Origin: Metamycoplasma salivarium
Lineage (GTDB): Bacteria > Bacillota_I > Bacilli_A > Mycoplasmatales > Metamycoplasmataceae
DNA length: 64,000 bases
NCBI RefSeq assembly: GCF_900660445.2
Contig: NZ_LR214938.2
Location: 496,001-560,000, forward strand
Direction: 5' to 3'
The notes below the pieces were generated by a model. The model was not told the DNA's origin, searched no databases, and worked only from the letters and a program-made list of their open reading frames with translations. The position numbers and the translations under genes are program-made. Positions 23,252 to 33,190 of this stretch are shown piece by piece; positions within the stretch are counted from its first letter, which is position 1; every line of letters begins with the position of its first letter.

Positions 23252-23953
23252 ATGTTTAAAGCAAAGAGATTGAAACACAAATTAATTGCATTAACTACAT
23301 TGGGTGGAATTTTAATAATGCCTATAGTTTCAATTTCTTGTTTACCTAAAAATAGACCTTTATGAGACAAAGACATTAATAAAGGTAAAACAAAGCCTTA
23401 TAACGAGAATTATTGAAACGCACATTTTGACTACCCCCCAATTTCTAAAAATAATAATGGTAATGAATTAGAAGGCGATTTTGAAAATGGATTTAACATT
23501 TCAAAAGATCAACTGCTTAAAATTCGTGACACAACTGAGATTTCATTAACTGATGAAGGTAAAAATTACACTAATCAAGAAATGTATAATGAAATGCAAA
23601 AAATCTTTAGTAATGAACTTTTAGGTAATGGAATTTATCATAAACCTGGAAGAAAGTCTTTTGAAGAAATTTTTAAAGAAAATGCTTTCTTTCAAAAAAT
23701 GTTTAAGGCAACTTTTGCCGATATTAAAAGTATTTTAGGCAAATTGTATAATCCAACGAAATGAGAAATTAGATATAGTATTATTCAAAGATTTCAAGAA
23801 GAAAATGCACTTTATTATAGTTTTCAATTTTTTCACACTGACAAAAATCATATTGATAGAAGTATTTATGAACCTATTATAAATAGACATGATGTCGGAT
23901 ATGGTGTTGGACCTAAATTTATTAAGAAAATTACTGGTTTTAAGAAAGCTTAA
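23252..23953 (+). CDS. Lipoprotein, unknown function
   Basis: A 233-aa lipoprotein with signal peptide and lipobox IVSISC (Cys at about residue 30); TGA read as Trp. The mature part is basic-acidic mixed, with aromatic residues and a C-terminal sequence FFHTDKNHIDRSIYEP. No recognised domain. No ribosome site is evident and a TATAAT lies six bases before the ATG, so leaderless translation is possible. It ends three bases before rsmD and so probably heads the long core operon. Confidence 0.75.
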
Positions 23954-23956
23954 ATT

Positions 23957-24505
23957 ATGCTAAGAATTATTGCAGGAAAATACCGTTCAAGATTGATTTT
24001 GCAACCTAGTGCAAAAACAACAAGACCAACAGTTGATAGAGCAAGAGAAGCTATCTTTTCAAGTATTCAATTCGATATTGAAAATAAAAGATTTTTAGAC
24101 TTATTTTCTGGAAGTGGAAGTTTTTGTTTAGAAGCATTATCACGCAATGCATTAAATGCAGTTGCTATTGAAAAAGATAGTGAGGTTTTTAAGATTCTAA
24201 ATCAAAATAAAACCTTGCTTAAAGAGAAAAATTTGCAAACCTACAACATTGATGCAATTTCATATTTGAATAATTGCGATGAGAAGTTTGACTATATTTA
24301 TTTAGACCCGCCCTATAAAATTTCAAATATATTAAGTGAATGTTTAATTTTAATCAAAAATAAGAACATTTTAAACGCTAATGGAACTATATTAATTGAA
24401 ACAAATTTAGCTACTTTAGACTTTTTTGCATTGGGTTATGAAACTTTTAAACTTAAAAAGTATGGTAAAATTTATATTTACTATTTAAGATATGTAAATA
24501 TCTAA
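23957..24505 (+). CDS. rsmD: 16S rRNA (guanine-966 N2) methyltransferase RsmD
   Basis: A 182-aa SAM-dependent methyltransferase that modifies G966 of 16S rRNA in the 30S subunit. N-terminal MLRIIAGKYRSR and RPTVDRAREAIFSSI are typical of RsmD. FLDLFSGSGSFCLEALSR (about residues 46-63) is the SAM-binding motif I, and YLDPPY near residue 115 is the catalytic (D/N)PPY motif. Normal length. It starts three bases after the preceding lipoprotein stop and 18 bases before gmk. Confidence 0.95.
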   Translation: MLRIIAGKYRSRLILQPSAKTTRPTVDRAREAIFSSIQFDIENKRFLDLFSGSGSFCLEALSRNALNAVAIEKDSEVFKILNQNKTLLKEKNLQTYNIDAISYLNNCDEKFDYIYLDPPYKISNILSECLILIKNKNILNANGTILIETNLATLDFFALGYETFKLKKYGKIYIYYLRYVNI

Positions 24506-24523
24506 AAAAATGAAAGGAAAATT

Positions 24524-25168
24524 ATGAGTGAAAGTAAAAAAGATAGAAAACTAATAATTTTTACTGGGCCTTCTGGTGTTGGAAAAGGTACTATCGAAAA
24601 AAGATTATTTGAAAATAAAGATTTAAAACTTAAACTTTCTGTTTCAGTCACCACTCGTCATCCTCGTGAAGGTGAAATTGATGGTGTTCATTATTATTTT
24701 GTTTCACAAGATACTTTTGATGCTTGTTTAGCTGATAATAAATTAATTGAATACTCACTTCATTTTGATAATTATTATGGAACTTTATATTCAGAAATTG
24801 ACCGTATTATTGCTCAAAAAAGAATTCCATTTTTAGAAATTGAAACTAATGGAGCAGCACAAATTATTAGCAAATATAAAGCTCATAAAAAGGAAGACGA
24901 AATTGTTTCAATTTTTTTAATGCCACCTTCATTTAAAGAATTAGAGCATCGTATTATTGGAAGAAACACCGAATCAAAAAGTGTTATCGAGAAACGTTTA
25001 GCAAAAGCTAAAGAAGAAATTGGACAATCAAACTTATTTGAATACATTGTTATTAATAATGATGTTGATCAAACTGTTAGCGAAATTGAAGCAATTATTA
25101 AAAAAGAATTTGCTCATATTTTAGAAGATAATGACCAACAAAATCAAGAAGCAGGCAGAAAGGCATAA
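24524..25168 (+). CDS. gmk: Guanylate kinase
   Basis: A 214-aa enzyme that converts GMP to GDP in purine salvage. P-loop GPSGVGKGT at residues 15-23, the GMP-binding region SVTTRHPREGEIDGVHYYFV, and lid residues in RRI-type IIGRNTE are all present. A Shine-Dalgarno GAAAGGAAA precedes the ATG. The last ~12 residues (DNDQQNQEAGRKA) are a non-conserved tail. The next gene starts two bases after its stop, so gmk is part of the same operon as rsmD and the phosphatase/kinase pair, the order usual in Firmicutes and mollicutes. Confidence 0.97.
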   Translation: MSESKKDRKLIIFTGPSGVGKGTIEKRLFENKDLKLKLSVSVTTRHPREGEIDGVHYYFVSQDTFDACLADNKLIEYSLHFDNYYGTLYSEIDRIIAQKRIPFLEIETNGAAQIISKYKAHKKEDEIVSIFLMPPSFKELEHRIIGRNTESKSVIEKRLAKAKEEIGQSNLFEYIVINNDVDQTVSEIEAIIKKEFAHILEDNDQQNQEAGRKA

Positions 25169-25169
25169 T

Positions 25170-25913
25170 ATGGAATATTGTTTTAAGTCTGACAAAGGTT
25201 TAGTAAGGCCCGAAAATCAAGATCGAGTTGGAGTTGTTGTTAAAGGCAAATGAGTTTTAGCTATTTTATGTGATGGTATGGGCGGACATTATGGAGGGGC
25301 AAAAGCTGCCTCTGTAACTTTGGACGCTTTTGAAACTTATTTTAATAACAATTTTCCAGTAAATATTGATTATAAAGACAAAAAAACAATTAATGCTTGA
25401 TTTAATGATGCATTAGCAGTAATAAAAAAAGCATTACAAAAGGTTGCTTTTGATGATCCAACTTTTGCAGATATGGGGACAACCCTAACTGCTGCTTTAA
25501 TATATCCTTCTGAAAAACACATTTATGTATTTAACATTGGTGATTCAAGAACTTATATCTATAATGGACTGTTATATCAAGTTACTGAAGATCAAAATGT
25601 TCAAAATCAATTAATTAATGAAGGTATGAAACCACATGAAGCAATGCATCATCCTTGAGCTAATAAATTAACCAGTTGTTTAGGCCCTAATAAGGTTATG
25701 ACCCCTAATGGTAATGTGTATAACAAAGAATCTAATGCTCAATATGTGATTTTAACAAGTGATGGACTTCATGATTGAGTTGAAAAACCTTTGTTTGAAC
25801 GAACTATTCAATCAAAAAGCTTATCATTAGAAGAAAAAGCAGATAGTTTGATTAATTTTGCAAAAAAGAATATGTCAAATGACAATATGTCAATAGTTTT
25901 GGTGGAGATATAA
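25170..25913 (+). CDS. PP2C-type serine/threonine phosphatase
   Basis: A 247-aa metal-dependent phosphatase, PrpC/Stp type, expected to reverse the action of the kinase encoded next. Metal-site motifs are intact: ENQDRVG near the N-terminus, LCDGMGGHYGG at about residues 33-43, MGTTLTAALI, NIGDSRTYI, LTSDGLHDW and the terminal DNMSIVLVEI. Several Trp are TGA coded. The ATG at 25170 lies one base after the gmk stop, and the kinase ATG follows the stop by one base, so translation is likely coupled. Confidence 0.95.
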
Positions 25914-25914
25914 T

Positions 25915-26916
25915 ATGGCGATCGATCTTTCTAAATATCCTAATTTAAATAAACATTTTGAAAACTTCAAGCACTTAGGAAATGGTGGGTTTGGAGTTGT
26001 TTATTCTGCCGTTTTTAAAAAAACTGGCAAAAGGTATGCAATTAAAATTTTAGTATGTAATGACCAAACAAAATTTCCCACAATTTATCATCGTTTTAAA
26101 AATGAAGTTGAAGTGATGAAAAAAATTAAAGGGCCAAATGTTGTTGAAATATTTGGTAGTTTTGTATCACCAAAAGAAAGTTATATTGCAATGGAGTATT
26201 TAGAAGGACAAGATCTTAAAAAACTACTGCAACGTAAGAATAAATTAGAAGTTGATGAAGCTATTAATATTGCGAAAGAAATTTGTCGTGGGCTTATTGA
26301 TATTCATGAAGCTGATGTGGTTCATCGTGATTTAAAACCAAGTAATGTTTTGTTCGATAAGAATAATACTGTTAAATTAATTGACTTCGGAATTTCAGTT
26401 GGTGAAGATACAACAAGAGTAACGCAAACAAACAAATTAGTAGGATCAGTTCAATATGTTGCACCTGAACTTGTTGCAAAATCGCATCAACCTTCACCTC
26501 AAAGTGATATTTATTCATTAGGTATTATGTTATATGAAATGCTTTCAGGACATTTACCATTTACAGGTGGAGATCATAATACAATTGCATTGCAACACAT
26601 TAACAAAGAACTTCCTCCATTAGAAGGAGTTAATGTGACAATTCCACAATCTGTTGAAAATATTATTTTAAAATGTACGGCAAAAAAAGTCGAAAATAGA
26701 TATGCTTCTGCTTTAGATTTATATGAAGATTTAAACACATGTCTAAATCAAAATCGTGCTGCTGAAGATAAAATTTCAGTTGATAAACCTAAGAAAAAAT
26801 CATTTAAAGAATGACTTAATAGTAAACCTGTCGCAATTAGTTTGATTGTTATCTTTATAGTTTTATTATCTGTTGCAATTACATTGACGATACTTTGAGT
26901 CAAAGGAAAGTTGTAG
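25915..26916 (+). CDS. Membrane-anchored serine/threonine protein kinase (PrkC-like, no PASTA domains)
   Basis: A 333-aa Hanks-type kinase. Gly-rich loop GNGGFGVV at residues 22-29, the invariant Lys in YAIKIL at about 44, VVHRDLKPSNVL catalytic loop, LIDFGIS magnesium loop and VAPE are complete, so it should be active. The frame passes a TGA at 26815 and continues to TAG 26914-26916, adding a C-terminal membrane helix (ISLIVIFIVLLSVAITLTIL). The extracellular PASTA repeats of Gram-positive PrkC are missing, consistent with a cell that has no peptidoglycan. It pairs with the upstream PP2C phosphatase. Confidence 0.95.
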
Positions 26917-26919
26917 AAT

Positions 26920-27762
26920 ATGGAAACTGGGAAAATTGTTAAATCTGTTGCGGGTTTTTATGATGTTAAAAATTTTGCTGATCAAAAAATTTATCGCGTT
27001 AGAGGTGGCGGAAAACTTAGACTTTTAGACATTAAACCGATTGTTGGTGATTATGTTGAATTTGAAAAAGACGAGTTAATTCATAGAATTTTAGGACGTA
27101 AAAATTTCTTTATTCGTCCTAAAATTGCAAATGTTGATCAAGCAATTGTTGTAATGTCATTAGTTGAACCTGAGTTTAGTTCACTTTTAATCGATAAATT
27201 CTTGATTATTATTGAAAATAAAGATGTTGAGCCAATTATTGTTTTAACTAAAAAAGATCTTACATCAGGTTCAAAAATAGATTTTTACAAAAATCAGGGT
27301 TACAAAGTTTTTGAAATAAACTATAAAGAAAATACTGATTTTGATGGACTTAGTGATTTGTTTAAGAATAAAACAAGTTTTTTTGTTGGACAAACTGGAG
27401 TTGGTAAGACAACATTAATTAATTATTTAGCAAAAACAAACTTCAAAACTCAACAAATTTCTTTTGCATTAAATAGAGGAAAACATACAACTAGAGAAGT
27501 TAGTTTAATTGATTTTAATGGTGGAGAAATTATTGACACTCCTGGGTTCTCATCAATAGAATTTGACCTAACAATTAAAGAACTTCCAACTGCATTTAAA
27601 AACTTTAGAGAAGCCTCAAAATATTGTAAATTTAGAACTTGTAAACATTATCATGAATCAGAACAAGACTGTGAAGTAAAAAGACGTGTTGCTAGTGGGG
27701 AAATTAATGCTGAAAGATATAAAAATTACATTAGTTTCTTAGAAAGATTAACTTCACTTTAG
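26920..27762 (+). CDS. rsgA: Small ribosomal subunit biogenesis GTPase RsgA
   Basis: A 280-aa circularly permuted GTPase that helps mature the 30S subunit. An N-terminal OB-fold is followed by G4 (VLTKKDL), then G1 (GQTGVGKTTLIN), then G3 (DTPGFSS), the order diagnostic for RsgA. The C-terminal zinc knuckle is CKFRTCKHYHE ... C. The ATG at 26920 is three bases after the kinase stop. Normal length and motifs. Confidence 0.97.
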   Translation: METGKIVKSVAGFYDVKNFADQKIYRVRGGGKLRLLDIKPIVGDYVEFEKDELIHRILGRKNFFIRPKIANVDQAIVVMSLVEPEFSSLLIDKFLIIIENKDVEPIIVLTKKDLTSGSKIDFYKNQGYKVFEINYKENTDFDGLSDLFKNKTSFFVGQTGVGKTTLINYLAKTNFKTQQISFALNRGKHTTREVSLIDFNGGEIIDTPGFSSIEFDLTIKELPTAFKNFREASKYCKFRTCKHYHESEQDCEVKRRVASGEINAERYKNYISFLERLTSL

Positions 27763-27770
27763 GAGTAAAG

Positions 27771-28424
27771 ATGAAAAAAATAATTAGTCCTTCTGTTTTA
27801 GATGTCAAAAAAGAAGATTTAATTTTATATGTTAATAAACTAATTGAATATGGTGTTAAAAATGTTCATTATGACGTAATGGACAATATTTTTGTACCTA
27901 ATGTTGCATTGCAATATAAAGAAATTGAAGATATTATAAAACAATGTCCAAAACATATTATGGATATACATTTAATGGTTAAAGACGTGTTTGGTTATTA
28001 TAAAATGTATAGAGATATTGGCGATATTTTAACATTTCATTTTGAAGCATTTGATTCTTTAGATGATCTAAGCATTTTACTTGCAAAAGCTAAAAAAGAT
28101 AATGTCAAAATTGGACTTGCAATCAAACCTGAAACAAAAATTGAAGTAGTTTTTCCTTATTTAAAACATATTTCGCTTTTGTTAATTATGAGTGTAAATC
28201 CTGGATTTGGGGGGCAAAAATTTATTCAAAGCAGTTATGATAAAATTTTTGCTGCCAAAAAATATATTAATGACAATGAATTGAATATAATTTTGCAGGT
28301 TGATGGTGGAATTAATAATGAAAACATTCATTATTGTTTTGATGCAGGAATAAATCTTGCAGTCGTTGGATCATATTTAGTTAAAAATTTTAGTAAAGAA
28401 ACAATCAAGGAACTAACAAAGTAG
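27771..28424 (+). CDS. rpe: Ribulose-phosphate 3-epimerase
   Basis: A 217-aa TIM-barrel enzyme of the pentose phosphate pathway that interconverts ribulose-5-P and xylulose-5-P. Signature residues are visible: SPSVLD at the start, HYDVMDNIFVPN (metal-binding His and Asp), DIHLMV, MSVNPGFGGQKFI and LQVDGGIN. The Shine-Dalgarno AGGAG overlaps the rsgA stop region. Gene order rsgA-rpe is common in Firmicutes. Confidence 0.95.
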   Translation: MKKIISPSVLDVKKEDLILYVNKLIEYGVKNVHYDVMDNIFVPNVALQYKEIEDIIKQCPKHIMDIHLMVKDVFGYYKMYRDIGDILTFHFEAFDSLDDLSILLAKAKKDNVKIGLAIKPETKIEVVFPYLKHISLLLIMSVNPGFGGQKFIQSSYDKIFAAKKYINDNELNIILQVDGGINNENIHYCFDAGINLAVVGSYLVKNFSKETIKELTK

Positions 28425-28432
28425 GAAATTTA

Positions 28433-28822
28433 ATGGGTAAAAAGTTTGTATTTAAAAATAATGAACCACTTAACGAATTAGCTTCTTATATTCTTAAGAA
28501 AAAAGATTTAGAAGCAATTTTATTAAATGGGGAATTAGGAGCTGGTAAAACTACATTAGTTAATGCTATTGCCAAAAAATTAGGAGAAAAAAAGCCAGTT
28601 ATTTCTCCTACTTTTAATACAATCTTAATTTATGATAATTTAGTACATATTGATGCTTATAAATTAAAAGGAAGCTTATTTCCTTATCAAGAATATTTTG
28701 AAAACAAGTTAGTTGCAGTTGAATGAGCGGAAAATATAATTAATCCATTTACAAAATATATGCAAATTGATGTATATTTTGATGAAAAGGGTAATCATGT
28801 GTTTGAAATTGTTAAGGAATAA
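28433..28822 (+). CDS. tsaE: tRNA threonylcarbamoyladenosine biosynthesis ATPase TsaE
   Basis: A 129-aa P-loop protein (GELGAGKTT at residues 33-41) with the TsaE motif SPTFNTILIY and HIDAYKL. It is an accessory ATPase of the t6A tRNA modification complex with TsaB and TsaD, whose genes follow directly. The frame passes one TGA (Trp in VEWAEN) and ends at TAA 28820-28822, one base before the tsaB start. Confidence 0.93.
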
Positions 28823-28823
28823 T

Positions 28824-29384
28824 ATGAATTTATTTGTTGAAACTTCATTATCTGATTTATATATTTGTTTATTTACTAAAAATTTTAAAGTCGTAGATAA
28901 AATCCATGTACCTAATTTAGCAAAAAAAACTGATGAATTTTTTGAACATTTAGATATTCTTTTACAACGTAATAAATTAGAATTAAGCAACATTAAAAGA
29001 GTTTATACAACATTAGGCCCTGGTAGCTTTAATGGTGCAAGAATTGGTTTTTTATTTGCAAGAACTATTGTACAAATGAATAATGCTTGTAAATTATATG
29101 TAGCTCCAACTTTTGTATTATTTAAAATACAATTTTTAATCCAAGGTAAAAAACTTGATATTAAAATTAAAGCTAACAAATATAGTCTTTATGATATTCA
29201 ATTTTCAAATCAACAAGTTCAAAAATCTTTAATTAACAATGATGGAAATTATGATTTGTTAAATTATCAATTGCTAGAAAAAAGATTAAGAACTTATCTA
29301 AATTTCTTTAATTATGTTAATCAAAGTGATTTATTGAATGTTGAATTAGAATATTTATTAGATCCACAAATAGGAGAGATTTAA
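28824..29384 (+). CDS. tsaB: t6A biosynthesis protein TsaB
   Basis: A 186-aa ASKHA-fold scaffold for TsaD in t6A37 synthesis. MNLFVETSLSDLYICLF is the usual N-terminus, and LGPGSFNGARIGF corresponds to the conserved GPGSFTGLRIG motif. ATG 28824 is chosen over an upstream option because it starts at the conserved residues directly after the tsaE stop. It is shorter than many homologues and diverged in its C-terminal half, as is usual in mollicutes. Confidence 0.9.
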   Translation: MNLFVETSLSDLYICLFTKNFKVVDKIHVPNLAKKTDEFFEHLDILLQRNKLELSNIKRVYTTLGPGSFNGARIGFLFARTIVQMNNACKLYVAPTFVLFKIQFLIQGKKLDIKIKANKYSLYDIQFSNQQVQKSLINNDGNYDLLNYQLLEKRLRTYLNFFNYVNQSDLLNVELEYLLDPQIGEI

Positions 29385-29385
29385 T

Positions 29386-30324
29386 ATGGTTATTTTAGCA
29401 ATAGAAAGTTCACATGATGATACATCATTAGCTTTAATGAAAGATGGCAAGCCTATTTGAATGGAAACAATCACACAAATTGAAGTTCATAAAAAATATG
29501 GTGGTACAGTTCCTGAAATTGCATCAAGATTACATGTTAAAAATATTGGTATTTTAATAGAAAAATTAAAAAGGCAAATTGATTTAAAACAAATTGATCA
29601 AGTAGCATATACCAAAGAACCAGGTCTTATTGGTTCATTACATGTTGGATATGTTGTTGCAAATACAATTAGTAGAATGTTAAACAAACCAATTTTGCCT
29701 TTAAATCACTTAGAAGGACATTTTTTCTCAGCTTTTATTAATGAAGAAGAAATTAAATTTCCAATTGTTGGATTAATTGTATCTGGCGGTCATAGTCAAT
29801 TGATTTATTATAAAAATTTTTATAACTCAAAAGTTGTTGGCGAGACTTTAGATGATGCAGTTGGTGAAGTTTATGACAAAATTGCAAGAAAACTAAGTTT
29901 AGATTTTCCTGGTGGACCAATAATCGATAAAATTTGGCAAGAAAATAAAAGTATTTATAAAACAATTTATACGTTGCCAAAAACTAAAAACTTTTTAGAT
30001 TTATCATTTAGTGGGCTTAAAACTCATGTGATTAATTTAATTAATAATGATATGAATCGCAAAATTCAAATTAATGTTAATAAATATGCAACAGAATTTC
30101 AAAATACTGTTATTGAATATCTAAGACAACACATGGATTTGGCAATCAAAAATTTTCATCCAAAATGTGTTGTTTTAGCAGGTGGTGTTTCGGCAAATTC
30201 TGGAATTAGACAAATGTTTGAATCACTAAATATAAAAACATACATTCCAAAATTAGAATATACAACAGATAATGCTATGATGATTGCAGAACTAGCTTAC
30301 GAGAAAATAAGAAATAGGAATTAA
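29386..30324 (+). CDS. tsaD: tRNA N6-adenosine threonylcarbamoyltransferase TsaD
   Basis: A 312-aa catalytic subunit that transfers threonylcarbamoyl to A37 of ANN-decoding tRNAs. MVILAIESSHDDTS is the conserved start, NHLEGHFFSAF carries the two metal-binding His, VSGGHSQL and LDDAVGEVYDKIAR bind nucleotide, FSGLKTHV and LAGGVSANSGIR complete the site, and TDNAMMIAELA contains the third metal ligand Asp. ATG 29386 precedes a TGA Trp codon (29458-29460) that hides the true start under the standard code. It is the last gene of the tsaE-B-D group and is followed by a terminator. Confidence 0.97.
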
Positions 30325-31969
30325 AAAACCTATTTTTATTTTGTCAAAAATATACTCCTAAATTGACCAATGCAAGCATCAAGATTAAAATTCAAAGATA
30401 AGGTGTTGTGTTATAAAATTCATTGAAACGATTATAAATTAGTTTTTGTCCAAAAGTTGAAGATGAGAAAATTCCGTAAATAGCAAAGTTTCTAAAAATT
30501 ATTTCGAATTGAAAACTCATGATTTTTGTTCTATTCTCTTTTAATAAAGGCCAAATGTAATTTCTATAAATTCAAAATTTGCTATAACCTTGTACTCTTA
30601 ACAAAATAATTTGGGTTTCACTAACTTTTTGCATAGATGCTTGCATTTGTTTTGTAGCCAGACAAATGCTATGAATTGCAAAAGCACAAATAAATGCAGT
30701 TTGTGGATGGTTGAACCAAGGCGATCAGAAAAGAAAATAAACAACAATTGGAATATTTCTAAATAATGTATCAAACATTTTTGTAATTAATGTTTTTTTA
30801 TTACCATACAATTTATTGTTTTCAAAAAAGAGTTTTAAATAAACAATTAAATAAACAATGAAAAAGGTTACAATTGTCAATGAAATAAGTTCCATTACTG
30901 ATTTAAAATCATTTCACGAATTGTTTTGTAAAATAGACCAATTAGGGTTAAATAAATCATAGAAAAATCTATTTGTTTGAACTGAATAAACTTTATCATT
31001 TGAGATTAATACTATTGATAAAATACAAATTGTTAATACAACTAAAAAAACCGAAATAGTAAACACATATTTAGTTATTTTTTTATTTTTATATTGTTTT
31101 GAGTTGGTGTATTTAGAATGATTCCCAATAAATTTAAAATATGCTCATTTTAATAAATCCAAAGTAATTAAAAATAAAACAAATACAAATAATGGAATCA
31201 TAAGCTCATTTAAATATTGTGTATTTAGTGTGCTTAAATTCAATAAACTTCCAATTCCAATAAATCCAAATTTATTTAATAAACTTCCTCATCTCATATT
31301 AGTTTCCATTGAATAAAAGATGTAATCAAAAACTTTATATTTAATTTGAGGTCAAATTTCGACACAAAAAGCATTTCATTTGCTTTTTGTTATTTTTAAA
31401 AAATGAAAGTAAGTATTAAGTTCAATTGATTCAATAGTTCTTGTAAAGTATTCATGTAACCAAATTCAAGAAAATCACATAATAGTTAACATCATTCCTA
31501 GATTTTTATCGAATGACATTCTAAACATATAAATAAAGATAATTTCAGGTAGTATTCTTAATAAAATTGTTAACATTTTAATTGGAATATAGACATATTT
31601 ACTATTAAATAATTTGTTACCAAAATAAGCAGTAACAAATGCCAAAATTGAACCTAAAATGGTTCCTAAGAAAGCAATTTTGATTGAATAAAAAAGAAAA
31701 TCAAAAGAAATTTTTCAAAGATTCTCGCCACCATAAAAGTTGCTTTTTGCGATTGGCGAAAAGAATCTTTTTAAATTTTCTCAAAAAGTTGAACCACCAT
31801 TTGAAGCAAATGATGTGGGAATATTTAAAAACGCAAAAAATACTAGCAAGCAGATAAAAATTGAAATTAAAATCTTGTTAAGTGGAGTTTTCGCATGTAC
31901 TTGCAAAGACTTATTATTGTTTATTTTTTCATATATTCCATAATTTTTTATTTCAACATTATTATTCAT
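30275..31969 (-). CDS. P69-like fused ABC permease (P37-type system)
   Basis: A 564-aa protein made of two PhnE-like permease halves. Each has about five or six helices and an EAA-type loop (IELNTYFHFLKITKSKWNAF in the first, ILLRVQGYSKFWIYRNYI in the second). Length and duplication match the P69 permease of the Mycoplasma hyorhinis P37-P29-P69 transporter. ATG 31969 overlaps the stop of the P37-like gene by one base. Read with TGA as Trp, the frame runs to TAG at 30275, overlapping the convergent tsaD by 50 bases; the last ~25 residues after the final helix look unconserved. Predicted role: uptake of a thiamine-phosphate-like cofactor, based on the published P37 ligand. Confidence 0.82.
30312..30340 (+). 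terminator. Terminator after tsaD
   Basis: AAATAGG (30312-30318) pairs with CCTATTT (30329-30335) across a 10-base loop containing the TAA, followed by a T-rich stretch. The minus-strand permease reading frame runs through it. Confidence 0.6.
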
Positions 31970-33087
31970 TAACTAAATAACCTTTCATAAGGTTTTATAA
32001 CTTCATTTTCAATATCAGTTATTTTTTTATAACCATTAATGCCAATTTGTGGTCCATATTCATCTTGATTATTCTTTCAAACATCTAAAATTGCATTAGC
32101 TAGTGCATCAGTAGTTTCATTATTCAAATTTTTATTAACTGCTCAAACATTATATTTTGCAGCTTCAGTAGCTGTTAAAAATTCAATCTTTCCATTTATA
32201 GGGTTATAAAAATCATTCTTTTTGCCTTTTTTAGTGTTATGAGTGTATGCAAAAGCACCAAGCTCATCAAACACAATGTGGTATTTTATGTTTGAACCTT
32301 TTCCAATATCTTTCGGATTGCCAATGATATATTTATCCTTATTGTTTAATTTATCTTGAGCAAATGTTGTAAATTTCTTACCAAAATGTTTTTTGAATAG
32401 AGATTGTTGTAATAAATATTTGCTTGCACTATTTTCAGAACCTGTCATAATTCCAAAATTTCGAAAAGTTTCTCAATCTTTTTCAAATCAAGCTTTTTTG
32501 ATTTGTGCAATTTCTTGATCACTACCTCAAATCATGACATTTCCACGATAAAAATCAACTAACTTGTTTGTGTTATAAAATACCTTGTATTTACTTCCAT
32601 CTCATCCATATTTTTCATCAGTTCAATTAATATATTTTTCGTTATTAAATTTTTCAAATGCAGTTTGAGCAATTTTTATTAAATCATCACTTTGACTTCC
32701 ATCGCTATAATTTTTGTTATATTCTTCATCAAAATTAAATGCGGTAGTATAGCTTTGCAAAATAGCTTTAAGATTGTCTTTTTTTTCAATATAATTTGCA
32801 ATTCTTAGTAGTCCTAAAACACTTGTTCCTTTAACAATATCTTCAGCTAAATTAAAACCAGAAGAACGATAATTAGCATTAATTTTTCTATATTTTTGCA
32901 AATTTTTTAAATTAGGATTAGAAGCAATAATTTCATTATATTTTGTTAAAACATCATTAAAAAACTTTTCACTTTTATCATTGTTATATTCAACTGAAAA
33001 TGTTAAATCTTGTTTACAAGAAATTGCAAAAATAGGAGTTGCTGTTGCAACTGTAAATCCCAAAATTTTCAAAAAAGTGTTTTTCAT
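31969..33087 (-). CDS. P37-like substrate-binding lipoprotein
   Basis: A 372-aa lipoprotein with lipobox IFAISC (Cys at about residue 24). The mature protein resembles the PhnD/P37 class of periplasmic-type binding proteins: an early YRSSGFNLAEDIVKGTSVLGLLR segment (in part RSSGFNLAEDIVKG) and later GIMTGSENSASKYLLQ, typical of these folds. It is encoded directly before the P69-like permease, coupled by an overlapping TAATG. P37 of M. hyorhinis was reported to bind thiamine pyrophosphate, so cofactor uptake is likely by analogy, not shown here. The ATPase gene that normally sits between P37 and P69 is absent at this site. Confidence 0.82.
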
Positions 33088-33158
33088 AATGTTTTACCTT
33101 TTTATAACTTCAATTTACTAAATGTTTCTCAAAATATTAATTATAACTACTATTATTT

Positions 33159-33164
33159 TATAAT
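33159..33164 (+). promoter_or_regulatory. Probable -10 box TATAAT
   Basis: TATAAT 26 bases before the ATG at 33191, in the short divergent region between the P37-like gene and the helical lipoprotein gene. Confidence 0.5.
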
Positions 33165-33190
33165 TTAACAATAGATAAAGGAAATGAGAT

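Noticed and set aside
29461-29463. ATG at 29461 as the tsaD start
   Set aside because: The conserved N-terminus starts upstream at 29386; the apparent stop between is a TGA Trp codon.
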